This document shows positions 24,926 through 32,634 of a DNA stretch of 64,000 nucleotides, piece after piece. The stretch is from Candidatus Bathyarchaeota archaeon (GTDB taxonomy: Archaea > Thermoproteota > Bathyarchaeia > TCS64), in assembly GCA_018396865.1 (NCBI GenBank), contig JAGTRB010000007.1:1-64000 (forward strand), written 5' to 3'. The notes beneath the pieces are model-generated. The model was not told where the DNA came from, made no database searches, and saw only the letters and a program-made list of their open reading frames with translations. Both the position numbers and the translations under genes were made by a program. Numbering within the stretch: position 1 is the stretch's first letter; each line of letters opens with the position of its first letter.

Positions 24926-26800
24926 TTACTGGTTTCCTAGGAAGCTCCTCAGCTTCTTATCGACCGCCTCCAAACCTAAGCACTTGAGGGTTGAGCTCTT
25001 GGGTATCCCCCTCTCGTCCCAGCCCACATCCTCGAAGTACCTCCTTCTATCCTCTTCCAGCTCTTTCTTGTCTGACGCCCGCCCCTTGTAGGGTCCTGAT
25101 GGTAGGGGCTCATACCACCTAGCTGGGAGGTCGTCGTCTTTAATGGGCTTCCAGGTTATGTCCGGCCCGCCGACCAGTAGGGCCGCCCTCTGGATGGCAA
25201 GGATCCTTAGCGCCATCTCCTTGTACCAGGTGTCCGCGGTTATTTGCCATCCCGTCACGGCCTGGATTAGTTCCCATATCAGGTCTAGGGCCTCATCTTT
25301 CATTATGTTGAACCAGCAGTATACCCCTGAGTCGTGGAGGATCACCGTGAGTTCGCTGTCTCCCTTCCTGATGTCCCTCATCGCTGGGGAGGTGTGGTCG
25401 CCCCCTTGGACCGAGCAGGGGTATGAGACCGCCTCCACGTAGTCCAGCTTGCTCCTGATGCCGTGGGCTCCTATACCCATCCCCTTCTCCGTGACTGCGT
25501 ACCTTGTGAGGTCTAACCCCTTCAGCTTCCCGAGCTTTAGGGCTGCCCTATATGTGCCCTCCGCCAGTATGTCGCCTATCCCCTCCCTCTCCGCCATCAT
25601 CTTCATAAGCCTCTCGAAGCCTTTGACATCCCCCCACCTCAGCTCGAAGCCTAGGTCCTCCTTTGTCAGGATGCCCCTCTGGTAAAGTTCAGCGGCGAAT
25701 CCCAGGGTGTTCCCTACCTGTATCCCGCAGAATCCCAGCTCCTCCATCAGGGAGCAGAGGTAGACGTTCTCCTCTGGCGTGAAGACCCCTAGGTTTGTTC
25801 CGAGGTATGCCTGGTTCTCGTAGTCTGGATTGTCGCATACAGCGCCCTTGTAGGGCCCTGCCCTCACAACCGATAGCTTCAGGCATGTGGATGGGCATCC
25901 GAAGTCCCCCCAGTACCTCTTAACCCAGACCCTCTCCTCAAACCTGTCGACCCCGAAGCTCCTTTCATCATGCCACTCATCCTGCCAGTTCCTCACAGGC
26001 TCTGAACTCAAGCGGCTTCCGACATCATATCCCGCAGCTCCAGTCCCCCAGCGCCTCATCGAGTCGCTCCTAAAGCATATCCTGAGGATCCTCCAGATTA
26101 TCTCCCTCGCCCTCCCCATATCCCAGGCCTCTGGTAGAGGCCCCAAGCCCTTGAAGAGCACAGCCTTCAGGTTCTTTGAGCCCATGACTGCCCCATAGCC
26201 CCCGTATCCGGCCCCGTGTGCCCACTTTGTCTGGACCGCGGTCACCCTGGACATCTTCTCGGCGGCAGGCCCTATGTGGAGTATGGATGGCTCCCTCCAC
26301 TCTCTCGATCCAGGAGATCTCCCTTCTAGGAGCTGCAAAGCCTCCCTAAGGAGGATCCTATAGGTTTCCACCCTCCCCTTACCCCAGACGTGGGAGGCAT
26401 CCCTGATCTCGACCCCGTCATCGGTTACCAGGAGGTATACGGGCTTCTCGGCCCTGCCCTTTATTATGAGGCCGTCGAAGCCTGCACACCTCATATCTAC
26501 GGCATGCTCTCCCGCGACGGTTGAGCCGACGATACCAAGGGTTAGGGGGGACTTCCCGGAGATGCACATCTTGGACCCTGGATAGTAGCCCGTCAGCGGG
26601 CCAGCGAATATGGTGAGGATGTTCTCTGGCCCCAGGGGGTCAACCCTCTCCCAGATTTCACCAAGCCTATCCCACAGAAGCTTTGCCGCCAGCCCCCTCC
26701 CACCCAGGTACTGTTTCAGGGTCTCCTCGCCGAAGACCGTCTCCTTAACCTCTCCGCAGGAGAGGTCCACCTCTGCGAATTTTCCGGCGTAGCCCCTCAT
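24926..26800 (-). CDS. aor: Aldehyde:ferredoxin oxidoreductase (AOR family), one cluster Cys replaced by Asp
   Basis: A 624-residue tungsten/molybdopterin enzyme that oxidises aldehydes to acids with ferredoxin. The N-terminal domain (GKFAEVDLSCGEV, YLGGRGLAAKLLWD) and GYYPGSKMCISGKSP, GSTVAGEHAVDMR are typical pterin-binding parts. The cubane cluster is usually held by C-x2-C-x3-C plus a distant Cys. Here the motif is D299-F-G-C302-P-S-T-C306 with Cys495 (VYCWFN) as fourth ligand, so the first Cys is Asp. This could change the redox potential or give a 3Fe/4Fe switch. The stop of the preceding ferredoxin gene overlaps its start by four bases, so the two form a unit. Confidence 0.92.
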   Translation of the reverse strand: MRGYAGKFAEVDLSCGEVKETVFGEETLKQYLGGRGLAAKLLWDRLGEIWERVDPLGPENILTIFAGPLTGYYPGSKMCISGKSPLTLGIVGSTVAGEHAVDMRCAGFDGLIIKGRAEKPVYLLVTDDGVEIRDASHVWGKGRVETYRILLREALQLLEGRSPGSREWREPSILHIGPAAEKMSRVTAVQTKWAHGAGYGGYGAVMGSKNLKAVLFKGLGPLPEAWDMGRAREIIWRILRICFRSDSMRRWGTGAAGYDVGSRLSSEPVRNWQDEWHDERSFGVDRFEERVWVKRYWGDFGCPSTCLKLSVVRAGPYKGAVCDNPDYENQAYLGTNLGVFTPEENVYLCSLMEELGFCGIQVGNTLGFAAELYQRGILTKEDLGFELRWGDVKGFERLMKMMAEREGIGDILAEGTYRAALKLGKLKGLDLTRYAVTEKGMGIGAHGIRSKLDYVEAVSYPCSVQGGDHTSPAMRDIRKGDSELTVILHDSGVYCWFNIMKDEALDLIWELIQAVTGWQITADTWYKEMALRILAIQRAALLVGGPDITWKPIKDDDLPARWYEPLPSGPYKGRASDKKELEEDRRRYFEDVGWDERGIPKSSTLKCLGLEAVDKKLRSFLGNQ

Positions 26801-27327
26801 CTCGCCATCCTCTCCCCATGTTCACCGAAGATTATGGTCACGAGATCCATTGTGATCTCATCGGGCCTCCTAGCATAGAGCTTGTAGGAGTGGCTCTCCT
26901 CCCTCTCGACGACCCTGAGGACATTCCATCCTCCCTCTGTGCAGACCTTTACGCATTGAGGGTCTCCTCCGCAGAGGTCACAAATGGTCGCCTTCTTGTC
27001 CCCTGGGTGGAGGAAGGGTACCCTGCCGGGGCAGGCTTGGATGCAGGCGCCACAGGAGTTGCAGCTATCCCTGTCCACGATCACAGCTGAGGTCCTCTTA
27101 TCCACTGAGAGGGCTCCCACTGGACAGGACTTGACACAGGGGTAGTCGTGGCACTGGGTGCATAGGTGGGGGAACTCCGCGCCTGGAACCCTCATGAAGA
27201 CCCTGACCCTAGATGCCTCAGGCCATATTCGCCCCTCGTGGTGTAGGCTGCAGGCGACCTCGCAGAGTCGGCAACCACTGCATTTAGGGAGATCTCTAGC
27301 AATCCAGATTGGCTCAACGGCAGACAT
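26797..27327 (-). CDS. Four-cluster ferredoxin partner of AOR (HycB/DmsB type)
   Basis: A 176-residue electron-transfer protein with sixteen cluster cysteines in the HycB-like arrangement: CSGCRLCEVAC, then CTQCHDYPCVKSC, CNSCGACIQAC, and CDLCGGDPQCVKVC. These hold up to four 4Fe-4S clusters. It begins at ATG 27327 and its TGA overlaps the ATG of the AOR gene, so the two are translated together. It most likely accepts electrons from AOR. A TATA-like ATTATATAT lies 30 bases upstream on the minus strand. No signal peptide is seen, so it is cytosolic. Confidence 0.9.
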   Translation of the reverse strand: MSAVEPIWIARDLPKCSGCRLCEVACSLHHEGRIWPEASRVRVFMRVPGAEFPHLCTQCHDYPCVKSCPVGALSVDKRTSAVIVDRDSCNSCGACIQACPGRVPFLHPGDKKATICDLCGGDPQCVKVCTEGGWNVLRVVEREESHSYKLYARRPDEITMDLVTIIFGEHGERMAR

Positions 27328-27719
27328 CGAACTTACCCAAAAATATTAGTATAAGGGGATATATAATTTTTGGATGTTGTGATGTGTCAAAAACCCTGAA
27401 TAAGGTGCAAAAATCATACACCCTAGGGATATCGTAAAAGGGTCACCGAGGAATATGATCCTGGCTTCTTTCATATCGTGAGAAAGAGTCTTGAGTTATA
27501 GGTTTATGTTATCTGAGATCATCATGAGGAGTAATGCTTTGAAGATTTATGACCAGATCTAAGCCTTCAGTTTTATCATCCTCCGCTATTTCTAGATGAT
27601 GATCATCGATAGAATTGGCTAAAAAGGTAGCATATAAGCCCCCAGACCAGGCTCTGGGATCGACCATCTTCATGGAGAAGCTTTATTGATGGTTCTAGTC
27701 TCATAATGGTTGTGGAATC
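27328..27719. other. Intergenic region between divergent genes
   Basis: A 390-base gap separating the minus-strand ferredoxin-AOR unit from the plus-strand synthase gene. It contains A/T-rich TATA-like stretches near 27355 (for the minus unit). I see no gene or RNA structure. Confidence 0.5.
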
Positions 27720-29381
27720 ATGGGCCTTTCAGGTAGATTAGCCCCCTGGGTCTTGAGGGTTCAGGTCTTCGCCTCCGGGGCTGTTGTGATGGCCCTAGAA
27801 CTTGTCGGGAGCAGGATCCTAGCAGTTGACTTCGGTAGCTCCATATTTGTCTGGGGAGGTCTGATAGGTGTTATCCTGACGGCCCTCAGCCTAGGGTACA
27901 GCTATGGGGGGAGGCTGGCGGACAGGATTCTCAGCTATACGGTTTTGTCCTCTATAATCTTCTCATCCGGCCTACTGATCCTATTCATCCCCCATATCTC
28001 GCCCCTAGCGGTGGACCTGGCTCTAAGGCTTGGCTTGGGGGAGAGGTATGGGCCTATAATGGTTACAGCCCTTTTGATGGGTCTCCCCACGTTCCTGCTG
28101 GGGATGGTCTCCCCATATGCCATAAAGCTGGCTGCGGGGAGCCTAACCGGGCTGGGTAGGGTGGCCGGCAACCTCTACGCCATCTCGACCCTCGGGAGCA
28201 TCGCCGGGACCTTCGGGACGGTCTTCATCCTCATCCCAATAATGGATGTCAGGTCGATCATAAGCCTTCTAGGAGTTGTGCTCCTAGCCTCATCGGCGGT
28301 AAGCCTGGGCCGGGGTCCCCGCATCCTCCTCATCCTCGTCCTCCTGGTGCTCTACTCCCCAGTCAACTCCATTCTGATGGGGGCTCAAGTCATCTATGGG
28401 AGCCGCGTCTTCGAGAAGGAGACCCCGTACAGCCACCTGGAGGTAGTGGACTCGGGTGGTGTGAGGACCCTTTACCTAAATGGGCTGCCCCACAGCGCTA
28501 TGTACCTGAACGGCTCCAGGGAACTCGTCTTCCCCTATACAAGATACTTCGCCCTAGGATTCTTATTCAAAGAGGATGCCGGAAGGGTGCTCTTCGTCGG
28601 GGGAGGAGGATTCTCCGGGCCTAAAAGGTTCCTCCAAGACTACGAGGAGGTTGAGGTAGATGTCGTGGAGATAGACCCGGACGTGATTGAGGTGGCGAGG
28701 CGTTACTTCGACTTGAAGGATGACCCGAGGCTCACGGTGTACAATGAGGACGGGAGGAGATATCTCCAGAGGATAGAAAAGCGGTATGACCTAGTGGTCC
28801 TCGACGCCTACTCTAAGACCTATGTCCCCTTCCACCTCATGACCCATGAGTTCTTCAAGCTCCTCCACGAGAGGCTGAGCGACGACGGCGTAATCATCTC
28901 AAACCTCATCGCCTCCCTAGTCGGCGACACAGCCAACCTATTCTGGGCGGAGTACCGAACCATATCTCAAGTCTTCCCGAGCATCTACATATTCCCAACA
29001 AGCGACACCGGGCCGGGATGGGTCCAGAACATCATCCTAGTAGCCTCGAAGAACCCCAACAACTTAACAGAAGAAATGCTAAAAGAGAGAGCCCATATGA
29101 GTGGGAAGGTAGACCAGAAAGAGGCAACGGAACTCTTATCACGTCTCTGGAAGGGACCTCTTAGAGCCGAGGAAGCCCCCATCCTCCTAGACAACTTCGC
29201 ACCTGTCGAGGCCCTCCTAAACCCCATAACCGGGAAGCCCTACGCCCTAGAATCCGAGTATGAGATGAGTAGGCCATCCATCAAGTGGGTGGAGAGCTCC
29301 AATATGGCCATAGCCCTCCTAGCAGCTATCCTTATATCATGGCTATTCCTCCTCCCACAGTCCATAATCAAGGCTCAATAA
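27720..29381 (+). CDS. Membrane-fused spermidine synthase-like protein
   Basis: Residues 1-215 form about seven hydrophobic helices of the type found in front of many SpeE-like proteins. Residues 225-500 are a class I methyltransferase-fold polyamine synthase domain: N-terminal strand YSHLEVVDSGGVRTLYLNG, nucleotide-binding RVLFVGGGGFSGPKRFL (typical GGGDG is GGGGF here), acidic VVEIDPDVIEVARRYF, YNEDGRRYL, and VVLDAY. In true spermidine synthase the DAYD/GGGDGG acids bind the amine and dcSAM; here the second Asp is absent, so polyamine synthesis is doubtful. A last hydrophobic helix (about 528-545) anchors the C-terminus. Function unknown. Confidence 0.82.
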   Translation: MGLSGRLAPWVLRVQVFASGAVVMALELVGSRILAVDFGSSIFVWGGLIGVILTALSLGYSYGGRLADRILSYTVLSSIIFSSGLLILFIPHISPLAVDLALRLGLGERYGPIMVTALLMGLPTFLLGMVSPYAIKLAAGSLTGLGRVAGNLYAISTLGSIAGTFGTVFILIPIMDVRSIISLLGVVLLASSAVSLGRGPRILLILVLLVLYSPVNSILMGAQVIYGSRVFEKETPYSHLEVVDSGGVRTLYLNGLPHSAMYLNGSRELVFPYTRYFALGFLFKEDAGRVLFVGGGGFSGPKRFLQDYEEVEVDVVEIDPDVIEVARRYFDLKDDPRLTVYNEDGRRYLQRIEKRYDLVVLDAYSKTYVPFHLMTHEFFKLLHERLSDDGVIISNLIASLVGDTANLFWAEYRTISQVFPSIYIFPTSDTGPGWVQNIILVASKNPNNLTEEMLKERAHMSGKVDQKEATELLSRLWKGPLRAEEAPILLDNFAPVEALLNPITGKPYALESEYEMSRPSIKWVESSNMAIALLAAILISWLFLLPQSIIKAQ

Positions 29382-29742
29382 ACTTGAGACCGTAAAAATC
29401 TACTATAAAACACCCCTAGAGGGGTTGGCCGCTGTTAAAACGTATAAATCATTTCCAAAACTACCTTATAGCGGGTGATAAAAAGACAAGTGTATCAAAA
29501 ATGCTCAATGTAACACCAATTGGAACGCGCTCATTCATCAAAAGTTTTGAGCTCATCCTTCTAGAATCCAACACCCCTTTCACACTCTCTTATCATGGTT
29601 TGAAGCTTAAGATGAAGTCATTTACAATACTCTCATCCTTGTAAGGCTTATGAAGCTAGCCTTAAATCTTTGAACTCTTCCTATGCCTATATCCAAAAAT
29701 CCAGAGAAGTTTTATAGATATCTTACTTCGTTAATTTAACAT
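29382..29742. other. A/T-rich gene-free stretch
   Basis: No frame with family resemblance is visible. It follows the synthase gene and leads into a truncated gene that ends at 29743. It could include decayed sequence of an inserted element. Confidence 0.35.
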
Positions 29743-29973
29743 TCAGTCCAGTATTTGCTTAACATCTTTGATAAGCTCTTTAACTTTCATTAGATCTACA
29801 ATCACAGCGTTCTCATCTAAAAAACCTTCATAAAAACCTTGTACATGAAGCCAGTGAAGCCAGTAGAACATCGCAAACCCAAAATTAAAATAATTCAATA
29901 AGGCTTTCTCCAACCTTTTGGAATGAGCCTCATAAGAAAACAGGTCAAATGTTTTGAAAGCAGTATTTTTATT
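29743..29973 (-). pseudogene. Truncated PaREP1/HEPN-like helical protein joined to tRNA-Ser
   Basis: On the minus strand a frame without start codon begins right at the tRNA-Ser 3' end and runs to a TGA at 29743-29745. It encodes about 76 residues, including RLEKALLNYFNFGFAMFYW, LHVQGFYEGFLDENAV and VKELIKDVKQILD. The helical pattern with an HVxGFYEG turn resembles the C-terminal half of archaeal PaREP1/HEPN-type proteins, as does the remnant at 48255. The N-terminal half is absent, so this is a fragment left when DNA was joined at the tRNA. Confidence 0.5.
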
Positions 29974-29974
29974 C

Positions 29975-30062
29975 TGGCGCCGGGGGTGGGATTTGAACCC
30001 ACGCGACCCAGAGGGTCACAGACTTAGCAGGCCTGCTCCTTACCTGGCTAGGAAACCCCGGC
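29975..30062 (-). tRNA. tRNA-Ser (anticodon GCT), CCA encoded
   Basis: A class II tRNA on the minus strand. The acceptor stem is GCCGGGG/CCCCGGC (30062-30056 with 29985-29979). The anticodon stem CAGGC/GTCTG has loop CTGCTAA, giving anticodon GCT (reads AGC/AGU, serine). A long variable arm TGACCC..GGGTCG confirms a serine-type tRNA. The T-arm is GTGGG-TTCAAAT-CCCAC, the discriminator base G, and CCA is genomic. There is no intron. Confidence 0.93.
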
Positions 30063-30103
30063 AATCTACGGAAGACCCCGTCGGATCTGAGGTCAAAAGT
30101 TAT

Positions 30104-30345
30104 TTATATGCGCTTCCTGAAAAACATTAGCCCGTCATTCTCGCATATGTATTCGAATCCAGTCTATAGGAGCTGTTTTATCTCTTCTGGTTTGCTGGCG
30201 ACCTTCACCGTGAACTCGTCGTTATACTCGCCGAATAGTCCTCTCCACAGTTGTGTATATCTCAGTGCTCTCTAGGGATTTGTGCCCCAGGAACCTGCTT
30301 AACGTAGTGGGGGTCCCTTAGTCTGTGATACAACATAGGGTATAA
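30104..30345 (-). pseudogene. Archaeal tyrosine recombinase (integrase), C-terminal relic
   Basis: Three frames have to be joined. The first piece, RLRDPHYVKQV, is followed by FLGHKSLESTEIYTTVERT, which carries the (L)GHKS and catalytic Tyr (IYTT) box of tyrosine recombinases. Then come FGEYNDEFTVKVASKPEEI and KQLL, an in-frame TAG, and TGFEYICENDGLMFFRKR, the typical C-terminal tail of archaeal integrases. At least two frameshifts and one stop make it dead. It lies 40 bases from the 5' end of tRNA-Ser, a usual integration target, and marks old insertion of a mobile element. The N-terminal part is not recognisable. Confidence 0.78.
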
Positions 30346-30896
30346 ACTCCCATTTCAGTGCAAGGAAGCTGAGAACCCGAGACAAGGAGCGGAAGGTTTT
30401 ATACCAAAGGCCTAATGGGATGGAGATCAAGATCACACCTGAACATCCTTTTCCAGAGGGCTACAGCCCCAGAATTCTGAAAAACCTCTATGAGAGCCTC
30501 CGAAAACAGCCCTTCCCGCATCGAACAGTAAGCTTTATGCCTGGACAAAAATGTCAAAGACCGATCACCTACACTACCCTCTAAACTTAAAACCCCACTC
30601 CATATTTCCAGATCCCGCAACGCATTTTCTGGAACTAAGATAAATACCTTCAAACCCCGCTTTAATGCCTAATTCGCAAAATCAATACCCCCTCCCACTT
30701 ACCCAGATTCTATGATTATTACACAATGTGAAATGCCACTAATAATTTTATTCCTTTTCAAGAACCTCTATTTGACATTCTTCTCAGGAGTTTTCTTAGA
30801 AGAAGGTAGGTGGCAGGGATGTAGATAGATCATGAGTCTATAAGAAGAGGCTTAGAAAATATAAATCTATGAAGTGGGAGATGCTGTCTTCCCTCA
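30346..30896. other. Gene-poor stretch after integrase relic; small candidate frames only
   Basis: Two short competing frames exist. A plus frame of 54 codons (30420-30584, beginning MEIKITPEHPFPEGYSP) starts about 25 bases after TTTTATA, as a leaderless gene would. A minus frame of 84 codons (30399-30653) has a TTG start. Neither resembles a known family, and I cannot choose between them. The remainder is A/T-rich with no sign of genes. Confidence 0.3.
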
Positions 30897-31898
30897 TTAT
30901 TTTTTATGTGGGTTGCTCTTGTGAGGGCTTCCTAATGTTTGGAATCTCTTTATGGCGTCTTCGTTGTATGCTATGAGTAGGATGGATGTTGCCTCAATGT
31001 TTGCCTCCCCGAGTGTGGTTCCGTTCAGGTGGCTCAGGGAGGCTATCCCCCCATCATCTCGCTGTTGGCTCCACGCCACCCTCTCCACCTCATCGAGTAT
31101 TGTGCTGGGGAATCCCGTCGCCCTCGCCGTGAAGAGGTAGAGCCCAAGCTTATAGTTCTGGTAGCACCCATCCACCCTCGCCGCCTTATCATAGAACCCA
31201 CACCCCCTCCACATGGCCTCCCCATTCCTGAACCACCACTCAGAGGCCTCAAAGTCACCGAGAAGATAATAGTCCAGCGAGAGATAGAAGGAGAGGTCAG
31301 CATACTCATAAGCATCATAGAACACGTCCCCGTCCTCCGGGTGATGCCTCTCAACCCAGACGGCATGACCCTCACCATTAACAGTGTACTCCCCAACCCT
31401 TATCCTCCTCCCTGAACGTATCTCTGTTGGAATGACCTCCCCCAGCACCACCTCAAATAGGTTGGGCATCCCATAAATCTCCACATACTCCTCCACCGCC
31501 TTGGATATGCTGGCCGCCAGCTGGGGGTGGAAGGGCCTGAGGGCCTCCTGGGCCCACAGGTTGTCGCTGTACACCCAGTAGGTACGACTTATCGGAGTGC
31601 CATCAGGAACATTAGAACCCACACCCCCACCCTCGCTTACCAGACCCACAACGGGGTTATACCTCGAGGCCAGGTAGTCGGCCGCCCTCAACAGCCTCGG
31701 ATAAAGAGGGGAAGAGGCCCCACTCCCCTGTAGGATCTCAGGCCTCTTTCTGGTCGAGGGGATGGTGATGAATCCAATAGTTATGGTGGTGATGAGAGCT
31801 AGAAGGATCATCATCACGATCGGTTTTAATGCCCATAACCATCTGCCTGAGGAGTGTTGCTCCCAAGCCAACCTGGATAATTGGTTTAGGAGAAGCAT
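30897..31898 (-). CDS. Membrane-anchored protein with alpha/alpha-toroid-like domain
   Basis: A 333-residue protein with one N-terminal membrane helix (residues about 27-46, PIVMMILLALITTITIGFI) and a large extracytoplasmic part. The ectodomain has repeated helices rich in Trp, Tyr and acidic residues (TYWVYSDNLWAQEAL, YADLSFYLSLDYYLLG, NYKLGLYLFTARATG, LLIAYNEDA), which looks like a six-hairpin/alpha-alpha toroid as in glycoside-processing or terpenoid-cyclase-like folds. I do not recognise a specific family or active site. It is probably a secreted, anchored carbohydrate-active or binding protein. It stands alone between the integrase relic and the replication block, its coding strand opposite to the latter. 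Confidence 0.65.
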   Translation of the reverse strand: MLLLNQLSRLAWEQHSSGRWLWALKPIVMMILLALITTITIGFITIPSTRKRPEILQGSGASSPLYPRLLRAADYLASRYNPVVGLVSEGGGVGSNVPDGTPISRTYWVYSDNLWAQEALRPFHPQLAASISKAVEEYVEIYGMPNLFEVVLGEVIPTEIRSGRRIRVGEYTVNGEGHAVWVERHHPEDGDVFYDAYEYADLSFYLSLDYYLLGDFEASEWWFRNGEAMWRGCGFYDKAARVDGCYQNYKLGLYLFTARATGFPSTILDEVERVAWSQQRDDGGIASLSHLNGTTLGEANIEATSILLIAYNEDAIKRFQTLGSPHKSNPHKK

Positions 31899-32220
31899 AT
31901 TTCAATGTTCTCTTAAAATGAGCCAGGTTCATTTTAAGGGTGCTCCCATCTCATCAGCCCTATGAAGCCCCTGAAACGGTCTGACTGAGCGACTGGAGAG
32001 CATATTCCAGCTTAGCGACCTGAGAATTACTCCCTATCTCAGGGAAGGGTTCACCAAGCTCCTTAATAGAGGATGAAGGATCTACCAGGCTATAATTCAA
32101 GCTTTCCCGGAGGGCTATAAGGGGATTGTTGTGCTAAAACTGTGTTGGTCGGCTTGTAGGCTGCTCCGCCTTCTATTCCTCATAGCTCCGAGTTAATATC
32201 TTGGAGGAGCTGGGTCTCCC
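31899..32220. other. Decayed plus-strand coding sequence, unidentified
   Basis: Between about 31979 and 32074 a plus frame reads RLESIFQLSDLRITPYLREG without a start, then stops at a TGA, and a shifted frame gives AFPEGYKGIVVLKL. The pieces look like former coding sequence but I cannot name the family. No RNA structure is seen. Confidence 0.3.
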
Positions 32221-32439
32221 TTAATTACTTAGGGTTTCAATTATCTCACTGGCGGCCTCTATGCTGGCTACCTGGCCTTGGGATTATCTCGAAGCCCTTG
32301 TTCTTGGCTGGAGTATGACGGCCACTGTGTTTGGGTGTACCCTCCTTACCTCAGGGTTCTATAATATGATCTCCCTTACTTCATCGGGCTTCACATCAGG
32401 CCTTACGAGAACTGCTGGCTTCATCTTCTTGTCTTCATC
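32221..32439 (-). pseudogene. Small broken gene, unknown family
   Basis: A minus-strand frame reads MKPAVLVRPDVKPDEVREII, then a TAG, then NPEVRRVHPNTVAVILQPRT. After one frameshift it continues as KGFEIIPRP and, after another, VASIEAASEIIETLSN with a TAA at 32221. The pieces read on smoothly as one protein of about 75 residues, so this is a decayed gene. I do not recognise the family. The 72-codon plus frame over the same bases is its shadow. Confidence 0.45.
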
Positions 32440-32578
32440 GCTGGTTAAGATGGTCGGAGTTTATTCAGATGAGGTTTAATCTGGAATTAAAGCAGCTTGA
32501 TTTTAAACTTTGAAGCCTCTTTCATCTTTCACCATTTCTAATTTAAATAAATTGAATTTTCTTCTTCTCCTTTTATTG

Positions 32579-32606
32579 CAATATATGTGAACTAATCGTC
32601 GATTAG
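32579..32606 (+). promoter_or_regulatory. TATA box and perfect palindrome upstream of orc1/cdc6
   Basis: A TATA-like CAATATATG (32579-32587) is followed by the 15-base perfect palindrome CTAATCG-T-CGATTAG (32592-32606). The palindrome would cover the expected transcription start, and the Orc1 start codon is 29 bases further on. This is the right place for a repressor operator. The winged-helix protein made from the same operon is a candidate binder; this is inference. No origin-recognition boxes could be identified with confidence in the neighbouring A/T-rich DNA. Confidence 0.45.
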
Positions 32607-32634
32607 AGCGCTCATAAGATGAATAAAGAGGGGT

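Noticed and set aside
32261-32479. 72-codon plus frame with hydrophobic segments
   Set aside because: It lies over the decayed minus-strand gene, whose pieces read on as a protein; the plus frame is a shadow.
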